Of a stretch of DNA of 64,000 nucleotides, positions 34,037-44,580 are shown piece after piece. The stretch is from Porphyra umbilicalis (taxonomy: Eukaryota > Rhodophyta > Bangiophyceae > Bangiales > Bangiaceae). The notes beneath the pieces are model-generated. The model worked only from the letters and a program-made list of their open reading frames with translations, was not told the origin of the DNA and did not search any database. Location of the stretch: the NCBI GenBank assembly GCA_002049455.2, contig KV918856.1, positions 124,001-188,000 of the forward strand, read 5' to 3'. Positions within the stretch are counted from its first letter, which is position 1. Each line of letters starts with the position of its first letter. A program made the translations under genes and the position numbers.

Positions 34037-36724
34037 ATGAAGGTCTTCTTCGACAAGTTCACCCTCGCCATTGTGACGCCGCCGGCCGGCCATGCTGCTT
34101 CCGGCCGCTTCCTCGCCGTGCCGGCGGCCGCCCCATCTACGGGTGACCCGCAATCTGCCGGTCAAGGTCGTATTGGCCACAATGGGCTGCCGGCGTTGGC
34201 TCCCCGCGTCGGTCCTCCTCGACCGGCGGACCGGGCCTTCCTCCGACTTGTGGGCGGCACGACGCCGGTGCCCCCAGCGGGGCAGGCCACCTCCTCACCA
34301 GAGCCGCTGTATTTGGTCCGTCCGTCGTTGCCGGCGCCGGTCCAAGCGCTCGCGCCCACCCGAACGCCACCTCCACCTGCCGTCTACCCCGCGCTGGGCG
34401 CCATCGACTGGCGCGAGCAGCGCGAGCGTGCCGCGAGTGAGGCGTGGTGGAGCGGCATGCGGGGGAGCGTTGGGTCACCGTTGCCACCGCCTGGGTCGTC
34501 ACCGAGCCCACGTGGATTGGCGCCGCTCTCGGCAGCCACCGCCGGCCGCCAACTGCCGCCGCCATACTCTTCCTCGCCGGTTGGGGCGTCACATCGCTCT
34601 CCTGGCGACGTTCTACAGTCACAGTCGGCGGCGGCCCGAGGCGACCGCGCCGTCAACACGATTGAAGTCGGCGTGGGGTCAACGGAGCCACGCCAGCCGA
34701 CTCGCGGCGGCGTCTGTACGCGGCCTGCCGGCACCCGGCGTCGGGCGCGCGCCTCTGCGGCGGGCGGCTCGCCCAGCCGGTCACCGCCGACTCGTCCACG
34801 GCTTGCGCAAGAATCTGTGCCTCGAGCCGTCTCGGCAGGTGCTGGGGACACGCCGCGCGGTGAGCAGGGCGGCGGCATCGGCCTTTCCCCTGCTGTCCCG
34901 GCGCAGGTGGCGCAGCTGCAGAGTGCGCTGACGTCGGGATTGTCTGGCGTGCGGCGGGAGAACACTGCCGTCCGAAAGGAGCTTGCAGTGACAAACAGCA
35001 GCGTGCGGCTGCTCACGAAGAAGACGGACGACATTGCTGTGGCGACGGACGCCATGGGTGCCTCGGTCGTCATGATGCGGCAGGCGATTTCCAAGATGGG
35101 AGACGCCTTGTCAGAGGGTTTGGCTCCGGCCGCCTCGGCGCGTCGAGAGGCGGCGCGGGCGCCTCCGGGTGATGCTGTCCATGCGGCCGGTGCGGATCCG
35201 CCCGTGGCGGGGTCAGGTGGTGCGGCGCAGCCGCAGACGGAGGACGAAATGGAGATCCAAGATGCGAAGTGGGTTCTAACCTTGAAGGTACGTGCCGCCG
35301 ACGTGCCAGAAGAGTGCGCGGCTGGGGCGCCCGCCTCGTGGGGGATTGTTGACTGGGCTTTCTGTCTTGACTGGGAGTTGTTTGGTGTGCTCCTTTGGCA
35401 CTGCCCCTGACCTTCGCGATGCCATGTTCCTTCGTGCGCTTGTCCACCTCATTCTTCCTGGCCTTGGTGCGCATGTTCTGCCCTTGCCCTTATCCGTTAC
35501 CTCTGACTTTGCCAGCCCTTTCTGTACACGTGGCTGCTCCGGCGTTTTCTCGCCCGTCCGGGCGGCCCCCGCGGCGCCTTCGTCGACATGAAGGAGGTCA
35601 ACCTGATCATGCGCGACTGGATCGTTGTCAACATGGGCGTCGACTCAAAGGTGGCCCTACGGATGCTCGAGAAGAAGTGGCGCCTCCCCGTGCGTGCGAA
35701 GCGCCCGGCTGCAGTCGTCGCCGGCGCGACACGCGGCAGCGTTCTATTGAGCAAGAAGCGGACCATGGCGTACAGGTACCTGCATCGCGTCGTCTACCAC
35801 TTCTATGAGCGCATTGGCAACAAGGCCGTTTCGACCTTCGCCTCGTACGTGAACGAGGAGGAGGGCAGGGGCACCCTCCGCCGCGTTCGCGGCACGCAGA
35901 CCAAGTACGAGGTGGTCTTCGAGCCAGCCGAGGCGGCAGCCTTGCTCGATGGCGACGCCTTCATTACCGAGGCCGTGCCCCGTGCCGGGCTGCTGCGCGC
36001 AATGGCGGCCGTCTTCCAATCGTTTCATGCTCTCCACCTTTTCACCGAGGTCGGAAACACTGCGGCGTGGCCGCGGGTGCTGGTGTGCCCGTTGGGGCAC
36101 CTTGCGGTCGTGACGATGAAGGTGCGCCAGCACCTGAAGAAGCGCAGTGGTGCGGCGGTGTCGCTCCACAACGACCCGGAAGCGGCCGAGACCGCGGCCG
36201 TGGCGGGAGCGGCTGCGAGGGCGACGGCGAGAGCGGAAGGCGCCAGTGCGGCGGCGCAGCAGGAGGCGGCTAGGGTGGCGTCGGCCATCGCCACGGCGGC
36301 TGAGATTGAGGCGACGCCCGGCCTGAACTCGGGCCACCGCGCCGAGTGGGTTGAGGAGCTCCCGTTGTTGTCCAGCTTGCTCGCGGTTCAAGGTGCCCGC
36401 GCAAGCAACGGCCTGCGTCTGTCGGACGGCGCCGACCCACGCCGCGCCGACCCGACGCACATTCCGGGGGCGGCCGTCAACGTACTTGAAGCTGGCGGCG
36501 CCTCCTCGAGCACCCCTCCCCCCCCCGCCCCGCCCCCCGCGAGTGACGAGCAGGGCGTCGACGAAGACGACGAAGGCGATATGACTCAGGATGACGAGGA
36601 GGAGGCACCAGTCCGTCGTCCTGTTCACGGGAGTGACGCGCCACGCCACGCACGCGATGAGGACGGGCGAGAGGAGGCCGCGCGCGCGGCGGCGGCGCAA
36701 GTGCTGTTGGATGAGCACCACTGA
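34037..36724 (+). CDS. Transposon-borne coiled-coil protein of unknown function
   Basis: The model joins 34037-35287 and 35594-36724, with donor AAG|GTACGT and a 306-base intron ending GAAG. Both exon edges are phase 0, giving 793 residues. The start ATG follows a pyrimidine-rich leader. Residues 30-280 are Pro/Ala/Ser-rich and probably disordered. Residues about 290-360 have heptad-like spacing (AQLQSALTSGL, ENTAVRKEL, SVRLLTKKTDDI) and are probably a coiled coil. The second exon begins with a compact helical region (LIMRDWIVVNMG, YRYLHRVVYHFYERIG). It ends with an Ala-rich helix and a strongly acidic tail. No family is recognised. Divergence from the transposase within shared inverted repeats suggests an accessory role such as end binding, dimerisation or regulation; this is inference. 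Confidence 0.6.
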
Positions 36725-38975
36725 CGAGGGGGTCCTCACGAGCACGTTGCGACGGTGTCTTTGGGTGCATGTCCAGTAGGGACACTTTGTGCTGATAGGT
36801 GCGGTTCCGTTGACTCTTCCGGTAGCAGTGCTGTTGTTCGTGTGGGTTTGCCTTCTTCTTGCTCGTCGTTGAGGGTCCAGGACAGCAGTCCCCTCTAACC
36901 TTGTACATGGGTGGTCTGGCGGGCTGTCTGTCTCTGTCTGCTCCTTTCTTTGTTTTTCTCTCCTCGGCCGTTTGTCAAGTGGCAACCGTGCCCCCCATGG
37001 GAGCTGATGGAAGCACTGAGCTTGTCTCGCTTTGTGCTCTGGGAGGGCGCTACCAGTCTACGCACCAATCTAAAGCGACCACCAGATGCGTCCGAAAGCA
37101 CCATCGACGGTGTAACAAATGTGTACAGCGTCCGCGTCGTGGCGATGCCCTACGGGGCCGCCAGGGGGGAAGAAAAAAAAAAATAGCGCCGTACGGCGGC
37201 GGTATGCAGCCTGCCTGGCTGCGACCTCGACCAGCAATTTAAAAGAAAATGGTGCAATTGCTCACAGGCCTGAGTCGGTCCTTACCACCTCCTCGATGGC
37301 AAAACTAAGCACTACAGCCGCTGCTTATTGTAGTACACTCGAGATGGTGGCCTTGCAGCCTGAACACGTCTTCATCGGGATATCCCCGTTCAGGGCCCCC
37401 GTCTAGGTACGGGACGTAGTCCGGGACATTCTCCCGTTCAATCTGTCGATTCTTCCGACGGTGGCGGCACCGAGGGGCGCGCCGGCGCGGTGCGCAGTAG
37501 AGTTGGCGGGAAGAGCGCGGCATGCGGTGGAGCGGCGGGCGCCGGTGCGCGGATGCGTCCGTGCTGGCGGTCGCCTCTCGCCGACGGCCGACTGGCGCTG
37601 CCACAACGTTGGTGCTTCAGTCCGGTAATCGATTTTCAATCGTACTTGTCTCAAGACGTAGTCGAGTACAGAGTTGGCAGCAAGATTCCCCGAGAAGTGG
37701 CTGTGCAAAGGCGCGGGGCCGCAGCGCGCCTGCCAACCCAGCACGGCCAGCCAACTGACGGCCCGCGTGGGTGCCCCTCGGCGCGTCTGCACCGTCGACA
37801 GAAGCCGACGGGCGACCTCCATAGCGCAAATCCAGGCGGGGGCGGCTGCAACGCACCCACCACCCAATGCCGCGCAGCAGCGGGCGCGGGCGCGTCGACC
37901 AACCGCCGCCCAGACCGTGGGCGTCACCCGCAACGGCGTCGCGCGGGGTGCGCTGCGTAGGAAACCCTGTGGGCTGGCAGCGGCGCGGTCTACCGCGACT
38001 GGTGGAGGGTCGGGGCTTCTCGCAAGCTGCGGCACCGGCCGCCACGCAGAGGCTCGGAGCGGGCGCCATGCCCGTGCCGCCTTTTGGTCGACGGGCCACC
38101 CCTGCGGCTGTGCGCCCGCCCGACCGAGGGCGTAGACCCAGAGGTGGAGCGTAGCGGCCCGCGCGGGTGGCGCTTTACAGGCGTTTCTGGGCTCTGCGGG
38201 CGATCCGCCGTGCTACGCACCCGAAACCCACCCGCTCCGCCGCGCATCCCCCCGCACGACGCGTCCGGGGTGGGTGCATTGACACTGGCACCGGGCGGCG
38301 CGCCTGCGCGGGCGGCTTTTTGTACCCACGGCATTGCTGTGTGCGCGCTTGTGTGGCGGGACGCAGGCACCGCCGCGGGGGAGAGGTGTCAACGACGCGC
38401 CTCGGCGGCGTCCAAGGCACCCACGTCTGGGTGTCTACCTCGACCCGCACCGCCTTCTCCGCCGCCGATGCGCTGGCAATCGCAGACGGTGGCACGAGGT
38501 GGCCGCCTGAGGCGGCGTCCAGCGGGAAAGAACGGCGGCGAGGGGCCACCTGCAAGCGGGCGGCCGACCCAGATGGACGGGCGACGCGCGACGGGGGATC
38601 TGCACACAGTGGGCGGGGGGGGGGGGGCGTCACGGAGCCCATGGGGGATGCGGCCGCGGTGGCCACTTCCCAGAGCCCGCCGGCAGCCTGGCGCTCGGTG
38701 GCAGGCGCCGGTCGGTCCTCGCCCGTGGCGCTCGCCGCAGCAGTCGTCGGCGTCAGGCTGGCGGGAACGCCGCCGCCGCCGCCTGCGCCGCGTAAAGGTG
38801 CCGCTCGCGCTGCGGTGGTCGTCCCACTGCTGAGCAAGCGGCGCCCACGTCACCGTCAGACGCCGGCGGACAGGCCTCGCGCTTGTCCGACCAAGCCCCC
38901 GGATCGGTGAGAGCCCCCCCTTCCCCCCCTTACTCCCTCCACCTCGGGGGGGTCGAACGGAGGAGGTAGACGACC
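36725..38975. other. 3' end of the transposon and spacer before the malectin gene
   Basis: 36725-37416 is the probable 3' UTR and right subterminal region of the element. The right inverted repeat ends at 37441. From 37442 to 38975 the sequence is GC-rich with overlapping frames on both strands and no recognisable product. A run of at least 11 G lies at about 38617-38629. Confidence 0.4.
37417..37441 (-). repeat. Right terminal inverted repeat of the 10.1-kb transposon
   Basis: Reverse complement begins TTGAACGGGAG and continues to CCCGGACT, matching the left end. Inward, CCCTGAACGGGGATA (reverse strand, about 37381-37396) repeats the subterminal word. Confidence 0.65.
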
Positions 38976-41900
38976 ATGGGCGCGATGCGGGTCGCCCTGC
39001 TGGGCGCCGCCGCGGCGGTGGCGACCGCCGCCGCGGCCGCCGCGCAGTCGGTCAAGCTCAATGTCGGCGGCGGGGCGGTGGCTGGCTTTGCCGCCGACAA
39101 CGGGGCGCTCGTGTCGGGCACATCCGTGACGCGCAACTTTGACTCGGAGGCGGTGACGGGTACGGGCCTGCCAGCGTCGGTGTACCAAACCTTCCGCTCT
39201 GCCGTCCAGTCCAAGCCGTACGCGTATGCCATCCCGGTGGCAAACGGGGAGTACAGCGTCAAGCTTCACTTTGCCGAGGTGTGGGGCCCCGCCAAGGCCG
39301 ACAATGTGCGCCTGTTTTCGGTCGCCATCGAGGGCACCCCGGTGTTGAGCTCCTATGACTTGCACGCAGACGTGGGTGCCAATGTGGCGGCGGTCAAGAC
39401 GTACACGACGACCGTTGCGGATGGGGTGCTGGACATTGGGTTTACGAGCATCAAGCAAAACGCGGTGGTGATGGCCATTGAGGTTGACGCGGTGGCTGCC
39501 GTGCCAACGCCGACGTCAACGCCCGAGCCGACGCCGTCCACGGTTGCAACGCCCGAGCCGACGCCCTCTGCGGTGGCGACACCGGAGCCGACGCCTACCC
39601 CCACGCCGGCTTCGACAGCGACGCCCGCGGCTACGCCCGTCCCCGGCGGCGTTGTTCCGATCCGCGTTAACGTCGGCGGCGGGGCGGTGGCTGGCTTTGC
39701 CGCCGACAACGGGGCGCTCGTGTCGGGCACATCCGTGACGCGCAACTTTGACTCGGAGGCGGTGACGGGTACGGGCCTGCCAGCGTCGGTGTACCAAACC
39801 TTCCGCTCTGCCGTCCAGTCCAAGCCGTACGCGTATGCCATCCCGGTGGCAAACGGGGAGTACAGCGTCAAGCTTCACTTTGCCGAGGTGTGGGGCCCCG
39901 CCAAGGCCGACAATGTGCGCCTGTTTTCGGTCGCCATCGAGGGCACCCCGGTGTTGAGCTCCTATGACTTGCACGCAGACGTGGGTGCCAATGTGGCGGC
40001 GGTCAAGACGTACACGACGACCGTTGCGGATGGGGTGCTGGACATTGGGTTTACGAGCATCAAGCAAAACGCGGTGGTGATGGCCATTGAGGTTGACGCG
40101 GTGGCTGCCGTGCCAACGCCGACGTCAACGCCCGAGCCGACGCCGTCCACGGTTGCAACGCCCCAGCCGACGCCGACTGCGACTGCCGAGCCGACTCCGT
40201 CTACCGTGGCGACGCCCGAGCCGACGCCGACTACGACTGCCGAGCCGACTCCGTCCACGGTTGCAACGCCCCAGCCGACGCCGACTGCGACTGCCGAGCC
40301 GACTCCGTCTACCGTGGCGACGCCCGAGCCGACGCCGACTACGACTGCGGAGCCGACTCCGTCTACCGTGGCGACGCCCGAGCCGACGCCGACTACGACT
40401 GCGGAGCCGACTCCGTCTACCGTGGCGACGCCCGAGCCGACGCCGACTACGACTGCCGAGCCGACTCCGTCTACCGTGGCGACGCCCGAGCCGACGCCGA
40501 CTGCGACTGCGGAGCCGACTCCGTTTACCGTGGCGACGCCCGAGCCGACGCCGACTACGACTGCCGAGCCGACTCCGTCTACCGTGGCGACGCCCGAGCC
40601 GACGCCGACTACGACTGCCGAGCCGACTCCGTCTACCGTGGCGACGCCGGAGCCCACGCCGACCCCAAGTCCGGGGACGACAGCCACGCCCGCAGCGACA
40701 CCTGTCCCCGGCGCCTTTGCCCCCATCCGCGTCAATGTCGGCGGTCCCGCGATTGGCAACTTTGCGGCGGACGGCGGCCCCGCGTCGGGCGCGACGGGCC
40801 AGCGCACCATCACCGCGGCGGTGAGCGGCTCGACGCTGCCCGTGGGCATCTTTGGGAGCTTCCGCTGGGCATTTAACGGCGGCGCCTTTGCGTATGCCTT
40901 CCCCGTGCCGGCCGGCTCGTACACCGTCAAGCTGCACTTTGCCGAGGTGTGGGATGGCGCCAAGGGGGTCGGCCTTCGCGTCTTTTCGGTCGCCGTGGAG
41001 GGCACGCCGGCGCTGACGAACTATGATACTTTTGCGGCGGTCGGCGCCAACGCGGCGGCGACCGAGACGGTCACGGTGGACGTGACGGACGGGGTGCTCG
41101 ACGTTGCCTTTTCGTCGGTCGTTCAAAATGTGGTGGTCATGGCCATTGAGGTGGAGACGGCGGGGAGTGTGCCGCCGACGCCGACGCCGTCGGCGACGCC
41201 TGCCGTGACGCCTTCGGCGACACCTGTGTCGTCGGCGGGCTTGCCCATCCTCCTGAACGCCGGCGGGCCAAACGTGGGGGACTATGTGGCCGACACGGCG
41301 TTTGTGTCGTTGCCGCCGGGCACGTCGACGGGCACGATTGTCAAGCCTGTGGAGGGCACGGACAATGACGCGCTCTACCACACCTTCCGCTTTGGCAAGG
41401 TCGTCAAGTACGTCTTCCCACTGCCGCCGGGCACCTATGAGCTGTCGCTGCTGTTTGCCGAAGTGTACACCCCGACGGCGGTGGCCGGCGCGCGCGTCTT
41501 TTCGGTCGCCGTCGGCGACGGGGCGGGCACAACGACGGTGTTGTCCGACTTTGACATCTTCGCGTCGGTCGGCGACGCGACGGCCGTCCGGAAGGAGTTT
41601 TCCGTCGACGTTGTGACGGGGCCGCTCGTCGTGGTCATGACCGCGTCGGTCCAAAACGTGGCCGTGCAGGGCGTGGAGGTGTACGCGCCGGGCACGCGGC
41701 CGGCGCCGACGCCCGTGCCGACGCCCGACGTGACCCCCCCCCCGCCGGGCCCCGCCGACCACTTTGCGCACGCGGTCATTGGGGACATCCCAACGATTAT
41801 GGACGTCGACGGCGACGGGCAGCAGGCAGTGGCGCTGACGGGCTTTGGCTCCCACACCCACCGCTTTGTTGACGGGGTGGCCGACTCGCTCGTGCGGGCG

Positions 41901-44228
41901 ACGTGGTTCAACAACGACACTGAGGTGGTGCTCGGGGAGGGGCTTTCCATCCTCACGATGCTGCCGCTCGGCAGCACCAACGTGCGGCTCGAGGTGGAGG
42001 ATTCGGGTGGGGACGTCAGCGCGGACTTTACCGTCGGCAGCGTCGTCGGCTCCCTGGCGCAGGGCGCCTATTGCTACTATTACGCGTCGGGGGTGACGCT
42101 GCCGCTGCCGGCGGTGGTCAACGCGGAGCCCAAGCCCGTCTTTGCGGCGGTGGCGGAGGACTTGGCCTTTCCCGGCGGTGGTGCCTTCCCGGCGGGCCCC
42201 CACGGCGCGTCCAACTTTGTGCAGCGCTGCGTCTTCTTTTATAAGGCCCCCGCGGCGGGCAACTACACCTTCTCCGCCACCTATGCGGGGGGCGTGGCGC
42301 TCTTTGTGGACGCCGAGACGGTCTTTGACGTGACGTCGGGCGCGGCGACGGGGGTGGTGGAGCTCGCCGAGGGCATGCACGAAGGCCAACTGCACTACCA
42401 GGCAGGCGCCGCGCCGTCGGTCGCCGTGGCCGTGAATGGCACGGCCGTGCCCGCGGTGGCGCTCGAGTGGGACAGCGCCACGGTCCTGCCCGTCATCACG
42501 GGCGTGTCGCCCTCGACGGGCAGCACGGGCGGCGGGGATCAGGTGACGATCACGGGCATTGGCTTTTTCCTCGAAGTGGACGTGGCGTTTGGGGGCACCC
42601 CCGCGACCGACGTGGTCAAGGTGGACTCGTCGAGCTTGTCCGTCACGACGCCCCCGTCGGCGGCCGAGACGACCGTGGACTTGACCGTGATGGCGGGGGG
42701 CTCCGTCGCCAATGAGGGCGGCGTCTCCAACGGCTTGCCGTTTACCTATGCGGGCAGCTGCCCGCCGATTGCGTTTACGCAAAAGACGTTGACGGCGGCG
42801 GGCGGGGGCGACCAGTTTATCAAGGCGCCCACGTCGATTGTGCTCGGCCCCGACGGGCGGGTGTACGTCGGCCTCTACAGCTCGGTCGTGCAAGCCTTTA
42901 CGATCGACGCCGACTATGTCGTGTCGGACACGTGCACGTCCGAGTCGCTCGGCTGTCAACGCAGCGTGCTGTCGCTGGCGTTTGACCCGCTGGCGCCGGG
43001 CGACGGGCTGGTGCTGTACGCGGCCACGTCCATCCTCTACTACCACCAAAACCTCGGGCAGCCGCTCGAGGATTGGGACAATGGGGAAATCAAGGTGCTG
43101 CAGCCCAACGTGAATGGGTTTTGCCTCGGCGTCGTCGACACGCCCATCTCGGGGCTGCCGGTGTCCAACCATGATCACTCGGTGCAAGGCCTCGAGTGGA
43201 CGCTGGCGGGCGAGCTCCTCATTGCCGTCGGCGGCTTTACCAACCAGGGCGCCAACGTCAATGGCATCAAGCTTGGGGGGCTCGACGAGACGCCCCTGTC
43301 CGGCGCCTACCTCATTGCAGACGTGCGCAAGCCGGGCTTTGACGGGGCGGTGACCTACAATGCCACGACCAACGAGCGGTACAGCGTGCAGACGGGCGGT
43401 TTCGACGTCAAGACGTACGCGGTCGGCCTGCGCAACTCGTACGACGGCACGCTACACACCAATGGCAACCTGTACGCCACAGATAACGGCCCCAATGGTG
43501 GTTTTGGAGACCAAGCTCTCGGCTGCGACGCGTCGGGGCCGGCGAAGGGCACCAAAGACGAGCTGCTGCTGTTGACGCCCGGCTCGTACCACGGTCACCC
43601 CAACCGCAATCGGGCGCGGACCGACCCGCGCCAGTGCAACTACTTCAAGCCGTCGGCGCCCGCGTCGCCCGGCTACACGCCGACGCTTGCCGACCTCAAA
43701 AAGTCGTCGATGAACGGCGTCGTCGAGTACCTCGGAAACCACTGGTGCGGGGCGCTCAAGCACGATCTGCTCATCTCCAAGTTTACGGGCCAAAACTCGG
43801 CGGGCGAGACGCTCCGCGCGCAGCTCGGCGGCGGCGGCACGTCGGTGACCGCCCTGACCACCGTCGCGCCGTTTAGCGGCTTGCTCATGGCGCCCGCCCC
43901 GTCGGGCGCGCTCGTCGCGTGCCAACCCCAAAAGAACAAGGTCATCATCTACGAGCCGGTCATGCCGGCGCCGCCGGCGGGCGCGCCGCCCGCCGTGGCG
44001 GCGCTCACCCCGCACCGCGGGCCCGCCGGCGGCGGCAACACGGTGACCATTGGGGGGTCCAACTTTGGGGCGGCCCCGACGGCGACGCTCGGCGGCGCAC
44101 CGTGTACGGGCGTGACGGACGTGGCGGCCGACGGGAGCTCCTTCATGTGCACGGTGCCGGCGGGCACGCCGGGCGGGCTCGTCAAGGCGGTCGTCACGCG
44201 GGGGGGGACGGCGCCGCGAGCGGCGTGA
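38976..44228 (+). CDS. Secreted four-malectin / IPT / sorbosone-dehydrogenase-like protein
   Basis: About 1750 residues. Residues 1-24 are an Ala-rich signal peptide. Four malectin domains, a carbohydrate-binding fold, lie at about 26-171, 229-375, 585-730 and 759-905. Thr/Pro-rich linkers separate them, including a long stalk of 18-residue repeats at about 390-570. Next come a PA14-like region (about 1030-1170), an IPT/TIG domain (about 1172-1260) and a glucose/sorbosone-dehydrogenase-like beta-propeller (about 1266-1660, with NHDHSVQGLEW, YAVGLRNSYDG, ATDNGPNGG and GSYHGHPNR). A second IPT domain ends the protein. A role in binding and perhaps oxidising cell-wall or matrix sugars is likely. 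The literal frame stops inside the last IPT domain. Moving one base at the G run near 44201-44208 gives the ending NGDYWYMTV with a TAG at 44264-44266, which may be the true end. Confidence 0.88.
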   Translation: MGAMRVALLGAAAAVATAAAAAAQSVKLNVGGGAVAGFAADNGALVSGTSVTRNFDSEAVTGTGLPASVYQTFRSAVQSKPYAYAIPVANGEYSVKLHFAEVWGPAKADNVRLFSVAIEGTPVLSSYDLHADVGANVAAVKTYTTTVADGVLDIGFTSIKQNAVVMAIEVDAVAAVPTPTSTPEPTPSTVATPEPTPSAVATPEPTPTPTPASTATPAATPVPGGVVPIRVNVGGGAVAGFAADNGALVSGTSVTRNFDSEAVTGTGLPASVYQTFRSAVQSKPYAYAIPVANGEYSVKLHFAEVWGPAKADNVRLFSVAIEGTPVLSSYDLHADVGANVAAVKTYTTTVADGVLDIGFTSIKQNAVVMAIEVDAVAAVPTPTSTPEPTPSTVATPQPTPTATAEPTPSTVATPEPTPTTTAEPTPSTVATPQPTPTATAEPTPSTVATPEPTPTTTAEPTPSTVATPEPTPTTTAEPTPSTVATPEPTPTTTAEPTPSTVATPEPTPTATAEPTPFTVATPEPTPTTTAEPTPSTVATPEPTPTTTAEPTPSTVATPEPTPTPSPGTTATPAATPVPGAFAPIRVNVGGPAIGNFAADGGPASGATGQRTITAAVSGSTLPVGIFGSFRWAFNGGAFAYAFPVPAGSYTVKLHFAEVWDGAKGVGLRVFSVAVEGTPALTNYDTFAAVGANAAATETVTVDVTDGVLDVAFSSVVQNVVVMAIEVETAGSVPPTPTPSATPAVTPSATPVSSAGLPILLNAGGPNVGDYVADTAFVSLPPGTSTGTIVKPVEGTDNDALYHTFRFGKVVKYVFPLPPGTYELSLLFAEVYTPTAVAGARVFSVAVGDGAGTTTVLSDFDIFASVGDATAVRKEFSVDVVTGPLVVVMTASVQNVAVQGVEVYAPGTRPAPTPVPTPDVTPPPPGPADHFAHAVIGDIPTIMDVDGDGQQAVALTGFGSHTHRFVDGVADSLVRATWFNNDTEVVLGEGLSILTMLPLGSTNVRLEVEDSGGDVSADFTVGSVVGSLAQGAYCYYYASGVTLPLPAVVNAEPKPVFAAVAEDLAFPGGGAFPAGPHGASNFVQRCVFFYKAPAAGNYTFSATYAGGVALFVDAETVFDVTSGAATGVVELAEGMHEGQLHYQAGAAPSVAVAVNGTAVPAVALEWDSATVLPVITGVSPSTGSTGGGDQVTITGIGFFLEVDVAFGGTPATDVVKVDSSSLSVTTPPSAAETTVDLTVMAGGSVANEGGVSNGLPFTYAGSCPPIAFTQKTLTAAGGGDQFIKAPTSIVLGPDGRVYVGLYSSVVQAFTIDADYVVSDTCTSESLGCQRSVLSLAFDPLAPGDGLVLYAATSILYYHQNLGQPLEDWDNGEIKVLQPNVNGFCLGVVDTPISGLPVSNHDHSVQGLEWTLAGELLIAVGGFTNQGANVNGIKLGGLDETPLSGAYLIADVRKPGFDGAVTYNATTNERYSVQTGGFDVKTYAVGLRNSYDGTLHTNGNLYATDNGPNGGFGDQALGCDASGPAKGTKDELLLLTPGSYHGHPNRNRARTDPRQCNYFKPSAPASPGYTPTLADLKKSSMNGVVEYLGNHWCGALKHDLLISKFTGQNSAGETLRAQLGGGGTSVTALTTVAPFSGLLMAPAPSGALVACQPQKNKVIIYEPVMPAPPAGAPPAVAALTPHRGPAGGGNTVTIGGSNFGAAPTATLGGAPCTGVTDVAADGSSFMCTVPAGTPGGLVKAVVTRGGTAPRAA
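39063..40164 (+). repeat. Two apparently identical malectin-coding copies
   Basis: 39063-39555 and 39672-40164, about 493 bp at an offset of 609 bp (203 codons), read as identical in every line compared, including synonymous positions. Malectins 1 and 2 are therefore a very recent duplication or are kept alike by gene conversion. Malectins 3 and 4 are clearly diverged. Confidence 0.85.
40140..40650 (+). repeat. 54-bp coding minisatellite (Thr/Pro stalk)
   Basis: About nine in-frame units of 54 bp encode TPSTVATPEPTPTTTAEP, with a few Glu/Gln, Thr/Ala and one Ser/Phe change. It forms an extended, probably O-glycosylated stalk between malectins 2 and 3. Copy number is probably variable. Confidence 0.9.
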
Positions 44229-44580
44229 CGCCGGGCAATGGCGACTATTGGTACATGACCGTCTAGGGAGGGGGGGGGTAGAGCACACGGGCGCGACGCC
44301 CGCGGCGGGGGTGTGGGCGCCTTTCGGCTCCGCCGTGGCCGCCGTGGCCCGCTAACAGACCGATGAAAAAGCATTGGCATCTTGGTCGCACGGCGCTCCC
44401 GCGGGGCAGCTTAGTCACACGGCGCTCTGCCGTCCCGCCGCCGCCGCCGCCGTGGTGGCGCACCCGCGCATCGCCAGAGCTGACGGCGGCACGCCGCCCG
44501 GCCGTCCCCACAGCTGTGGGGACGCCCCTGCAGGGGCGGCCGCACGCGGGCGCCACCGGTGCGCGGTCACCGTCGGGAGT

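Larger units (their letters stand above)
27340..37441. mobile_element. Two-gene DNA transposon (Plavaka-like) with terminal inverted repeats
   Basis: The left end TTGAACAGGAGCCTGACCCG... (27340 on) and the reverse complement of the right end TTGAACGGGAGAATGTCCCG... (37441 inward) agree at about 20 of the first 25 bases. Subterminal CTGAACGGG words follow at both ends. Between them lie a DDE transposase on the minus strand and an unrelated coiled-coil protein gene on the plus strand, divergently arranged. The lengths and gene ends fit inside the inverted repeats, which argues for one element of about 10.1 kb. No clear target-site duplication was seen, and the exact first base is uncertain by a few positions. 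Confidence 0.7.

Noticed and set aside
40125-43187. 1020-codon minus-strand ORF
   Set aside because: Shadow of the malectin/propeller gene; His/Arg-rich translation with no domains.
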